A stretch of DNA of 14,437 nt from CAZJHX01 sp964545715 (GTDB lineage Bacteria > Myxococcota_A > UBA9042 > GCA-2863065), in contig CAZJHX010000220.1 in the NCBI GenBank assembly GCA_964545715.1, positions 1 to 14,437 of the forward strand, in the 5' to 3' direction. The position numbers and the translations under genes were made by a program. Below, in pieces: positions 1 to 6,545 of the stretch. The stretch's first letter is position 1. The number at the start of each line of letters is the position of its first letter. The notes beneath the pieces are model-generated. The model was not told where the DNA came from. It was given only the letters and a program-made list of their open reading frames with translations, and searched no databases.

Positions 1-29
1 TCGTTGATTTATAGATGATTCTTTGATTT

Positions 30-51
30 CCTCCCCCCGCGAGGGGGGAGG
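30..51. repeat. Perfect 9-bp GC inverted repeat (hairpin) at window edge
   Basis: Positions 30-38 (CCTCCCCCC) and 43-51 (GGGGGGAGG) are exact reverse complements separated by the four bases GCGA. The right arm starts directly after the T-loop of the tRNA-like sequence and takes the place of its T-stem 3' strand. No T-run follows on either strand, so an intrinsic terminator is not supported. A fold-back or assembly artefact at a contig end is as likely as a biological element. Confidence 0.6.
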
Positions 52-109
52 ATTCGAACTCGCGACCTTGTGGTTGAGAGCCGCGTGCTAGACCACTGAG
101 CTATCCCCG
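52..109 (-). tRNA. Partial or damaged tRNA-Glu-like sequence, anticodon CTC
   Basis: Read on the minus strand, the order is a 5' acceptor strand GGGGATA (108-102), a D-arm beginning GCTC with a GG-containing loop (101-87), an anticodon loop CTCTCAA (80-74) with anticodon CTC at 78-76, a five-base variable loop, and a T-arm start GCGAG-TTCGAAT (63-52). The D-stem forms three pairs. The anticodon stem CGCGG/CCACA has two C-A mismatches. The 3' half is wrong: the five bases after the T-loop do not pair with GCGAG, and nothing pairs with GGGGATA. A perfect T-stem partner CTCGC exists at 43-39, displaced by eight bases. This is a tRNA-Glu(CUC) remnant or an assembly-damaged gene, not a clearly functional tRNA. 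Confidence 0.5.
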
Positions 110-175
110 TCCTGCCCCGCCCCCCCCCCCCGGTGGGGGAAAAAATGGGCAGCGCGCCCTGTTGGGGCCAAAAAT
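110..175. other. Low-complexity stretch with poly-C run, no gene
   Basis: This stretch holds a run of 12 C (120-131), then GGTGGGGG, a run of A, and CCAAAAATTT. Its composition is unlike the rest of the window. It separates the tRNA-like sequence from the abruptly ending kinase. I see no open frame with protein-like character. Homopolymer errors or a misjoined contig end are plausible. Confidence 0.5.
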
Positions 176-1120
176 TTAGGTGGGGGCCGGGGGCGCGTTG
201 GCGTGGGCTACCAGGAGGTCGAGCATGGTGGGGCCCGTAACCGGGACGCGGCCGGTCAGCAGCTCGTAAAGCACGACGCCGATGGCGTAGATGTCGCTGC
301 GGCCGTCGAGCTCGCGGCCGTGGGCCTGCTCGGGGCTGACGTATTCGGGGGTGCCGCACAGAACGCCGGCGCGCGTCAGCTTCTCGCGGCTGGTCGTGTC
401 GCGGGCCAGACCGAAGTCGAGGATCTTGGCGGTCTCGCCGCCGCTCTCGGTGCCGGTCACGAAGATGTTTTCGGGCTTCAAGTCACGGTGAATCAGGCCG
501 AAGTCGTGCGCGTATTGCAGGCCGTCGCAGACCTGGGCGATGAGGCGGACCGCGCGCTCGGGCTCCAGGTGGCGGACGCCCTCCAGCATGGTGGCCAGGG
601 TGCGGCCCTCCAGCAGCTCCATCACGATGTAGAGCTCGCCGGCTTCGGTGCGGCCGCAGTCAAAGACCTGCACGATGTTCTCGTGAGACACGCTGCGAGT
701 GACCCGCGCCTCGCGCAAAAAGCGCTGCGCTGAGGTGGGGTCCGCGCTGACCGAGGGGTGCATCAGCTTGACGGCGACGTCCTTTCCGAGCTTGGCGTGC
801 GTGGCCCGATATACGGTGCCCAGCCCGCCTTTGCCGACGCGCGCTACCAGCTGCAGATCCTCGTCGACGTTCGTGCCGATTCGGGGGTCCTTGTCCGCGT
901 TCGGCACCGGCAGCGTGGTGCCGTCAAACGTGCAGAAGTTGGCGGACTCCGGGTAGACGCGGCTGCAGTCGGGGCAGCGTCGATCGGACGCGCCCGGCAG
1001 CGTTGTACCCGACGCTTTGGTCGAGCGACGCCGGTTGGTGACCATCGTGATTTTGCGAGAGCCGGGACGAACGCGGCGTTGTCGCATAAGATCGCTTGAA
1101 CTCGGATTGCTAGCACCCAT
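176..1120 (-). CDS. Ser/Thr protein kinase with N-terminal zinc-ribbon-like motif, C-terminally truncated
   Basis: This is a cytoplasmic eukaryote-like (Hanks-type) protein kinase that transfers ATP phosphate to Ser/Thr. Residues 49-63 hold CPDC followed by FC, a zinc-ribbon-like motif with three visible Cys and a D where a fourth ligand might be. The kinase domain begins near residue 90: glycine loop GKGGLG (96-101), ATP lysine K118, helix-C E137, HRDLKPEN (211-218), DFG (235-237), SPE in place of APE (262-264), and D276 of subdomain IX. All catalytic residues are present. The frame stops at residue 314, about 220 residues into a domain of about 265, so the last helices and the conserved Arg are missing. 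The loss falls exactly where low-complexity DNA begins, so a damaged contig end is likely; a real truncation is possible. Any membrane or sensor region that followed is not visible. Start sites at residues 12 or 26 are also possible, and none has a clear ribosome binding site. The gene is divergent from the lipoprotein at 1234. Confidence 0.85.
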   Translation of the reverse strand: MGASNPSSSDLMRQRRVRPGSRKITMVTNRRRSTKASGTTLPGASDRRCPDCSRVYPESANFCTFDGTTLPVPNADKDPRIGTNVDEDLQLVARVGKGGLGTVYRATHAKLGKDVAVKLMHPSVSADPTSAQRFLREARVTRSVSHENIVQVFDCGRTEAGELYIVMELLEGRTLATMLEGVRHLEPERAVRLIAQVCDGLQYAHDFGLIHRDLKPENIFVTGTESGGETAKILDFGLARDTTSREKLTRAGVLCGTPEYVSPEQAHGRELDGRSDIYAIGVVLYELLTGRVPVTGPTMLDLLVAHANAPPAPT

Positions 1121-1183
1121 AACCCGTATTTTCGAGTCAACCGTCCGCCGGGTTTAGCTAAAAAGAGGACGTCGTAAACCATT

Positions 1184-1206
1184 GCGTACCGGGCAGCGTG
1201 GTACGC
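1184..1206. promoter_or_regulatory. 7-bp perfect inverted repeat upstream of lipoprotein gene
   Basis: GCGTACC (1184-1190) and GGTACGC (1200-1206) are exact reverse complements with a nine-base spacer. They lie 27 bases before the ATG at 1234 and overlap the candidate promoter TTGCGT-N14-TACGCT (1182-1207). This could be an operator or a leader hairpin; it may also be chance in GC-rich DNA. Confidence 0.35.
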
Positions 1207-1224
1207 TGGCGACCGCGGGATGGC

Positions 1225-1229
1225 GGAGG
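1225..1229 (+). promoter_or_regulatory. Ribosome binding site GGAGG deciding the lipoprotein start
   Basis: GGAGG lies four bases before the ATG at 1234. This ATG gives a compact signal peptide with a lipobox. The in-frame GTG at 1198 would add 12 residues rich in Arg and Gly, lacks such a site, and falls inside the promoter-like motif. Confidence 0.6.
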
Positions 1230-1233
1230 CGGT

Positions 1234-4200
1234 ATGCGGGCGGTGGCGCAGTGGACATCGGTGGTCGTTCTCAGCGGGCTGGTGCTCGGCTGCCCCGATA
1301 AACCCGCATCCCCCCAGGGTACGGCTCACAAGGCTGACGCCGCCGTGGTGCCGGTGCCGGATGTCGGCATCGACGTGAGCGTGCCCGTCCTGGATGCGGG
1401 GTCGACGCCGGACATCGTGACGGCGCCGGACGACGGACCCGACGACCAATGCGCGGTCGGCGAGGGCTGCTTCATGGACCCGTGCTCGACTAACGATGAC
1501 TGTCAAAGCGGTTGGTGCGTGGACCATCTCGGGGACCCGATCTGCGCCAAGGCGTGCGTCGATGAGTGCCCGGCGGGCTTCTCGTGCAAGTCGGTGGCCG
1601 GCGGTGGCGCGGACGTGACCTGGATCTGCCTGTCCGATGCGACGCACCTATGCCGCCCGTGCGCGGACGCCAACGACTGCAGCAGCCCGACCGGCGCCGA
1701 GGACGCATGTATCGACTACGGCGCGCAGGGGTCCTTTTGCGGTGCGGTCTGCGAGGCCGGCGATGACTGCCCGTGGGGATTCGCCTGCCAGGATGCGACC
1801 AGCGTGACGGGCGCCGCGCTCAAGCAGTGCGTGTCCGAGACGGGCGTGTGTCCCTGCGCGGAGAAGTCGGTGCAGCTGGGGTTGGCGACGCCGTGTCAGG
1901 TGACAAACGAGCTGGGCGCGTGTGACGGACAGCGGATCTGCGTCGAGTCGGGCTTGAGCGACTGCGACGCGGCGACGCCGGCCGCTGAGGCGTGTGATGG
2001 GGTGGACAACGACTGCGACGGCCTGACAGACGAAGAGACCTGTGACGACGGCAACGCGTGCACCGTCGGCGTCTGTGGCGGCGCTGACGGCTGCGCCTTC
2101 CAAGCGCTCGACTCGGGTGAGTGCCTGGACGGCGACGTGTGCACGGTTGGCGATCACTGTGAGGCCGGCGTGTGCGTGGGCACTTTGATCAGCTGCGATG
2201 ACGGCAACGTGTGCACCGACGACGCCTGCGATGGGCTGGGCGGCTGCCAGCTGACGCCCAACGCGGCCCAGTGCGACGACGGGGACGCCTGCACGTTGGG
2301 CGATCACTGCAACGACGGAGCGTGCGCGGGCGAGGCCGTCGATTGCGAGTGCCAGGTGGACGCCGACTGCGCGGCCCTGGAGGACGGCGACCTGTGCAAC
2401 GGCACGCTGGTGTGCAACACGCAGAAGGTGCCCACCGTGTGCCAGATCGACCCGGACACGGTTGTGGCGGTAGCGCAGGGGGCGGCGTGCGACGACGGCG
2501 ATCTGTGCACCACCGACTCGGTCTGCTCGGATGGGATCTGCGGCGGCGGACAGAGCGTCAACTGCGCGGACGATAACCCGTGCACTACGGACTTTTGCAC
2601 GGCGCAGGCCGGCTGCCAGCATGAGGCTGCGACCGGAGCCCCATGTGATGACGGAGACCTTTGCACGGTTGGGGATGCGTGCGGTGTGGATGGCTGTGAC
2701 GGCGGTGCGAAGCTGGCGTGCGATGACGGCAACCCCTGCACGGATGACAGCTGCGGGGCCGGCGGCTGCGCACACGACGCGAATACGGCGCCGTGCGACG
2801 ACTTGAACACCTGCACCAAGACCGACGTCTGTTCGGCCGGCGTGTGCGTGGGCGCGGGCGCCAAGGACTGTGATGACGGCAACCCGTGCACCAAGGACAT
2901 CTGCGATCCGGCGGGCTGCCAGTACGAGAACGTTGCGGCCCCATGCACCGACGGCGACTTGTGCACTGTCGGCGACGTCTGCAAGGACGGCGCCTGTGTT
3001 GCGGGGACAGCGGTGCAGTGTGACGACTCCAATGCCTGCACGGACGACTCGTGCGCCGGCGGACTATGCGTGTACGAGGCCGCCGAAGGCGCCTGCGATG
3101 ACGGCAATGTGTGCACGCTGGGCGATCATTGCCTGGGAGGGGCGTGCGCCGTCACCGGCTTCCAGTTCTGTGATGACGGCAAGCTGTGTACGACCGACTC
3201 CTGCGACCCGGACGCGGGGTGCATAAACGCCCCGAACACGCTGCCCTGCGACGACGGCAGCGCGTGTACGAGCGGCGACGCATGCGCGGGCGGGGTCTGC
3301 GAGAGTGGCGCCGCGGTGGAGTGCGTGGACAACAACGGGTGCACGGACGACGCGTGCGACCCGCAGATCGGGTGCACGTTTACCCACAACACGGGCCAGT
3401 GCGACGACAAGAACGCGTGCACGCCCACCGACGTCTGTGTCGCCGGCGCGTGTGAGGGGCAGGGCGTCAAGAGCTGCGACGACAGCGATGCGTGCACGAC
3501 GGATGGGTGCGATCCGGTCGACGGATGCAGCAGCGTGCCCGCCAATCTGGACTGCGGTGACAACAACGTCTGCACGGTCGACAGCTGCAAGCCGGCGGTG
3601 GGCTGCAGCAATGTGGCGGTGCCCGATCAGTTTGTGTGCGGCCCCGACAAGTGGTGTCAGTCCGGGCAATGCGTCAACAAGGCGGTGGGGGCGTGCGCGT
3701 CGGTCGGTGGCGACTCCGGCGTGTTCGTGATCGACCCCGACGGGCCCGGTGGCGCGGCCGGCTTCAGCGCCTTCTGTGAGATGGAGCAGGACGGCGGCGG
3801 CTGGACGCTGGTGATGAGCGTGGACACGGCCAACGGACTCTTCTCCACGTTTGCGGCGCCGATCTGGACCACGACAAACGAGCACGGCGACTTCGCGCAG
3901 CGCTGGTCGGTGGATTACAAGAGCCCGGCCGCGCAGCTGGTCGCGGGCGACGCGCTGCTGCTGATCGTGCGCACGTCCGGATCGGCCGGCGGATCGGCGA
4001 TCGTCGGTTGGCGCAGCTGGAACCTGGACGGCGCCAAGACCTTCAACAGCTTCTTCTCGGGCAGCGTCGGCGCGTTCAACGCCAACTCCACCGGCGGCTG
4101 CAACAGCGGGCATGCCGGCGCGGGCAAGAAGCAGACGTCCGGCATCAAGTCGTCCGGACTCAAAGCCACGTACGACACGTTCACCGGCTTTGCCCAGGAC

Positions 4201-4536
4201 ATCTACACCAACTCGTATTACGGCGCGTGCGAGCAGACGGGCGACGCCTTTCGGCTGTCGTCCTGGTACCGCTGGAGCAATAACGCAAACGTTGGGCTGG
4301 GTCTGCAAATGGACGGCAGCAGCACAGGAGGCTACAGCCTGGAGGCCGGCTCGCACATGAAGATCGATACGTACGGCAACCCGCAGCGGTACTGTACTTC
4401 GGGGTGCAGCTCGTGCTCCGCGTACCCCGATGGCGGGTATTCGTCGACGTCAACCCTGGCGGCGATCGGCACAGATCATTACGGAAATCACTGCACGGTG
4501 GGTGTCTCCTATCGGTATGAGTGGTACATCCAATAG
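1234..4536 (+). CDS. Large lipoprotein: Cys/Asp-rich repeats, MopE motif, C-terminal fibrinogen/intelectin-like domain
   Basis: This is predicted to be a 1100-residue envelope lipoprotein, possibly surface-exposed. The signal peptide ends in the lipobox VLGC with lipidated Cys20. A Thr/Val/Asp-rich spacer follows, then Cys-rich modules (about residues 70-215), and then CDGVDNDCDG-LTDEE (254-268), the putative metal-binding motif of the MopE family. Residues 270-791 hold about 19 short Cys/Asp modules of two alternating types. From residue 821 to the end is a fibrinogen-related domain with the hallmark FCEMEQDGGGWTLV (847-860), closest in style to intelectin-type lectins, which bind glycans through calcium. 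The many Asp and paired Cys suggest calcium binding and disulfides in an extracytoplasmic location. The function is unknown; adhesion or prey/self glycan recognition is an inference. The protein ends six bases before the next start codon, so the two genes are probably one operon. Confidence 0.9.
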   Translation: MRAVAQWTSVVVLSGLVLGCPDKPASPQGTAHKADAAVVPVPDVGIDVSVPVLDAGSTPDIVTAPDDGPDDQCAVGEGCFMDPCSTNDDCQSGWCVDHLGDPICAKACVDECPAGFSCKSVAGGGADVTWICLSDATHLCRPCADANDCSSPTGAEDACIDYGAQGSFCGAVCEAGDDCPWGFACQDATSVTGAALKQCVSETGVCPCAEKSVQLGLATPCQVTNELGACDGQRICVESGLSDCDAATPAAEACDGVDNDCDGLTDEETCDDGNACTVGVCGGADGCAFQALDSGECLDGDVCTVGDHCEAGVCVGTLISCDDGNVCTDDACDGLGGCQLTPNAAQCDDGDACTLGDHCNDGACAGEAVDCECQVDADCAALEDGDLCNGTLVCNTQKVPTVCQIDPDTVVAVAQGAACDDGDLCTTDSVCSDGICGGGQSVNCADDNPCTTDFCTAQAGCQHEAATGAPCDDGDLCTVGDACGVDGCDGGAKLACDDGNPCTDDSCGAGGCAHDANTAPCDDLNTCTKTDVCSAGVCVGAGAKDCDDGNPCTKDICDPAGCQYENVAAPCTDGDLCTVGDVCKDGACVAGTAVQCDDSNACTDDSCAGGLCVYEAAEGACDDGNVCTLGDHCLGGACAVTGFQFCDDGKLCTTDSCDPDAGCINAPNTLPCDDGSACTSGDACAGGVCESGAAVECVDNNGCTDDACDPQIGCTFTHNTGQCDDKNACTPTDVCVAGACEGQGVKSCDDSDACTTDGCDPVDGCSSVPANLDCGDNNVCTVDSCKPAVGCSNVAVPDQFVCGPDKWCQSGQCVNKAVGACASVGGDSGVFVIDPDGPGGAAGFSAFCEMEQDGGGWTLVMSVDTANGLFSTFAAPIWTTTNEHGDFAQRWSVDYKSPAAQLVAGDALLLIVRTSGSAGGSAIVGWRSWNLDGAKTFNSFFSGSVGAFNANSTGGCNSGHAGAGKKQTSGIKSSGLKATYDTFTGFAQDIYTNSYYGACEQTGDAFRLSSWYRWSNNANVGLGLQMDGSSTGGYSLEAGSHMKIDTYGNPQRYCTSGCSSCSAYPDGGYSSTSTLAAIGTDHYGNHCTVGVSYRYEWYIQ
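2041..3606 (+). repeat. About 19 tandem Cys/Asp-rich protein modules, two alternating types
   Basis: Type A reads CDDGNxCTxDxC and ends in GC; type B reads CDDGDxCTxGDxC and ends in GxC. Each is roughly 17-25 residues with its linker. From the N-terminus the order is A B A B, a deviant segment (about 2346-2490), then B A alternating to the end, closing with two A units. The deviant segment carries extra Cys and sits exactly where an A unit is expected. The DNA repeats are degenerate, so this is an old duplication series and not a recent copy-number array. Confidence 0.85.
3694..4533 (+). other. Fibrinogen-related (intelectin-like) domain within the lipoprotein
   Basis: This covers residues 821-1100. 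It begins with a Cys, contains FCEME and GGGWTLV, and then a Gly/Ser/Trp-rich body with several Cys in the last third, ending HCTVGVSYRYEWYIQ. The C-terminal Cys cluster and the GGGWTLV start are what I recall of intelectin/fibrinogen-like folds. Ligand residues cannot be assigned by eye. Confidence 0.75.
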
Positions 4537-4542
4537 CCAACC

Positions 4543-5880
4543 GTGACCGATCATCCCGTCGTTATCCCCGATTCTGAGCGCCTGGAGTGCGAGGCGGACC
4601 TGTTTGGCGTGCGTCCGCTCTACTACGCCCAGTGCGTGGGCAGTCACGCGGTCTGCGCGACGCTGAGCGGGCTGCGCGAGGTCGGCGTGGACGTCTCGCT
4701 GAGCCGAGAGCGCGTGCGCGACCACCTGTTGGGCGACTGCTCGCAGTCCCTGGCGGGCTGGGTTCAGCGCGTGGACCCGGGCGCAGAGTTGGTGATCGAA
4801 AACGGCGAGGCGTTCACCACGCGGGCGCCCGAGCTGGCGGCCGAGGACCTGGCGGTGCACACGCGCAAGCAGCTGGCCGGCACCCTGCTGGACCGGCTGG
4901 GCGATGCGATAGACAACCTGACCGACGGCCGCAAGATGGCGGTCAGCCTGAGCGGCGGCTTGGACTCCGCGGCGCTGCTCGCGCTGGCCGACGGCAAGGT
5001 GTCCACCTGGACGCTGGTCTCGGGCCCGGCCGATGACGCGTTTCTGACCACGCGCCGCCTGGCCCAGGAGTTTGGGGCAGAACAGCACCTGGTGGAGGTG
5101 CGTGACGCCAAGCTTCCCGACGCCTTTGAAGACGCCGTTCGCGCCAGCGAGAGCCTGCTGTGGAACCCGCGAGCGGTGGCGCGCATGCTGTTTCACAAGG
5201 CGGTCGAGGACCCGGTCCTGCTCAGCGGCAGCGGCGCCGACGAGCTGCTGATGGGCTATCCGCACGCCCTGCGCGGCGATGACGAAAACGGTCCGCCGGT
5301 CACCCGCCGCTTTGACGCCGACACGCGCCTGCTCACCAAGCTGCTGGCCGAGGATCTGGTCCCGGAGCCGCCGGAGCCGACGGTCGGCATGACCATGGAG
5401 CAAGCGCGCGACTACTCGGTGTCGACTGTGCTGCCGTACTTTACGCTGCCGGCCGAATACCACGCGATAGACGCTGCGGGACCCGAGGTGCTGCACCCGT
5501 TTCTTGCGCCGGACGTCGCCAGCTTCGCGATGGCGCTGTCGTCCAACGATCTGATCGAGGACGCCCTGGGCAAGCGCCCGCTGAGAGAGGCTCTGGACGG
5601 TCTGGTGCCGGACCCGGTCCGCCTGGCTCAAAAGCAGGTCCGCTTGTGCCCGCCGGGCGGCGGCCGAGCCGAGCTGAAGCAGCGCTGGGCCGACCTGTAC
5701 GACGGCCTGCTCTCAGAAGAGCGCGTGGCGACTCTCCCAGCGGTCGACGGGGGAAAAGTCCGCCGGCTGATCGCTGCTTATGCGCGCGAAGAGCGGCTGC
5801 AGCACCCCGGCTTCGTGGTCATGGACCGGGTGTTGATGCGGCTTGCCTCGCTGTCGGTGCTGCACGAGGCGCTTGGATAG
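4543..5880 (+). CDS. Asparagine synthetase-like ATP-dependent amidotransferase without glutaminase nucleophile
   Basis: This 445-residue protein is of the AsnB synthetase fold. The PP-loop SGGLDS (137-142) binds ATP pyrophosphate, and SGSGADELLMGY (228-239) matches the synthetase motif around SGxGADE. FLAPDVASFAMALSSN further on matches the conserved Pro-Phe-Leu region. These enzymes adenylate a carboxylate and pass it to an amine. The N-terminus keeps only the second half of the glutamine amidotransferase domain (FGVRPLYYA and later segments). The Cys2 nucleophile and its region are absent, so ammonia from glutamine is unlikely. Enzymes of this reduced kind include lasso-peptide cyclases and beta-lactam synthetase, which use an internal amine. 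The gene starts with GTG six bases after the lipoprotein stop, with no clear ribosome binding site, suggesting translational coupling. The substrate is unknown. Confidence 0.85.
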   Translation: MTDHPVVIPDSERLECEADLFGVRPLYYAQCVGSHAVCATLSGLREVGVDVSLSRERVRDHLLGDCSQSLAGWVQRVDPGAELVIENGEAFTTRAPELAAEDLAVHTRKQLAGTLLDRLGDAIDNLTDGRKMAVSLSGGLDSAALLALADGKVSTWTLVSGPADDAFLTTRRLAQEFGAEQHLVEVRDAKLPDAFEDAVRASESLLWNPRAVARMLFHKAVEDPVLLSGSGADELLMGYPHALRGDDENGPPVTRRFDADTRLLTKLLAEDLVPEPPEPTVGMTMEQARDYSVSTVLPYFTLPAEYHAIDAAGPEVLHPFLAPDVASFAMALSSNDLIEDALGKRPLREALDGLVPDPVRLAQKQVRLCPPGGGRAELKQRWADLYDGLLSEERVATLPAVDGGKVRRLIAAYAREERLQHPGFVVMDRVLMRLASLSVLHEALG

Positions 5881-5907
5881 TCCCCTGGACACTTTGACGC
5901 GGTTGGG

Positions 5908-5925
5908 CGGCCGGCGAAACGGCCG
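5908..5925. terminator. GC hairpin between convergent genes, possible terminator
   Basis: CGGCCG (5908-5913) and CGGCCG (5920-5925) form a 6-bp stem with loop GCGAAA, located between the stop codons of the two convergent genes. No T-run follows on either side, so support comes only from position. Confidence 0.35.
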
Positions 5926-5936
5926 AGCCTGCCGTG

Positions 5937-6545
5937 CTACCGCTTCGCCTGGCGCGAGCCCGGCAAGGGCAGGTTGTACCGGCCCGCCGGCGTCTTAATG
6001 ATGTCGCCTTTCGAGCACCGTCTGCCCAGCAGCACCTTCAACGCGATGTCGGCGCGGTCGGCGGCGGTATGCATGTGGACCGCGTCAAGGATCGCCTTGA
6101 ACCCCCTCGCCCGAGGCTGCGCTTGCAGGTACTCCTGCACAGCCCGCCAGAGCTGACCGCGGCGGATCGTCGCTGGATCCGGGTTCGGATCCAGCGGTGC
6201 CTTTTCGGGTTTGGGCGCGGGAGGCGGTGGCTTGAACCTGGCGGCGCGCACAGGCGCCGCCGCCGGCAGACTGGGCTGCGGCGCGGGTGCTTGCGGTGCG
6301 GCCGCCGGCGAGGTGCCGGCGCCCGGTATCGGTGCCGTGGCGGCGTGCCCGGCTGCGTCGGCGTGTGAATGAGGTGGAGTGGCTATTGTCGTGCCCCGGG
6401 CGGCGTCCAGGAGTTGTTGCATCAGCCGCAATGCGTTTTCCAACTGCCTAACAGGTAACGTCAGTGCCGCCTGGCCGTAGACGACCGTTGCAAACTCCGA
6501 AACGACAGCGCCATGTACTTCACCAACCTGCAGAGTCGTCGTCAT
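5937..6545 (-). CDS. Unknown protein, Pro/Ala linker and winged-helix-like C-terminus
   Basis: I do not recognise this 202-residue protein. Residues 1-50 form a small domain ending in a helix (LENALRLMQQLLDAA). Residues 52-125 are a Pro/Ala-rich linker with PPPPAPKPEK, likely disordered. Residues 130-193 look like a winged helix: a helix LWRAVQEYLQ, a second around FKAILDAV, a third DRADIALKVLLG, then a wing-like hairpin DIIKTPAGRYNLP. It could bind DNA or a protein partner. GGAGA five bases before the ATG at 6545 is a good ribosome binding site. The start lies 26 bases inside the end of the cotH-like gene, so the two are co-translated. No signal peptide or membrane helix is visible. Confidence 0.7.
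   Translation of the reverse strand: MTTTLQVGEVHGAVVSEFATVVYGQAALTLPVRQLENALRLMQQLLDAARGTTIATPPHSHADAAGHAATAPIPGAGTSPAAAPQAPAPQPSLPAAAPVRAARFKPPPPAPKPEKAPLDPNPDPATIRRGQLWRAVQEYLQAQPRARGFKAILDAVHMHTAADRADIALKVLLGRRCSKGDIIKTPAGRYNLPLPGSRQAKR

Noticed and set aside
52..109. Functional tRNA-Glu gene
   Set aside because: Acceptor stem and T-stem cannot form with the sequence present and the anticodon stem has two mismatches.
2041..3606. Periodic repeats that could suggest a CRISPR or satellite array
   Set aside because: The repeats are in frame, degenerate at DNA level and encode alternating Cys/Asp modules; there are no identical direct repeats with unique spacers.
1648..5631. Long open frames on the minus strand opposite the lipoprotein and AsnB-like genes
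   Set aside because: They are antisense shadows of high-GC coding DNA: low-complexity Arg/Ala/Val/His composition, no ribosome binding sites, no recognisable motifs, while the plus strand has clear domains.
5908..5925. Strong intrinsic terminator
   Set aside because: Only a 6-bp stem without a T-run; kept as a low-confidence site because of its position between convergent genes.
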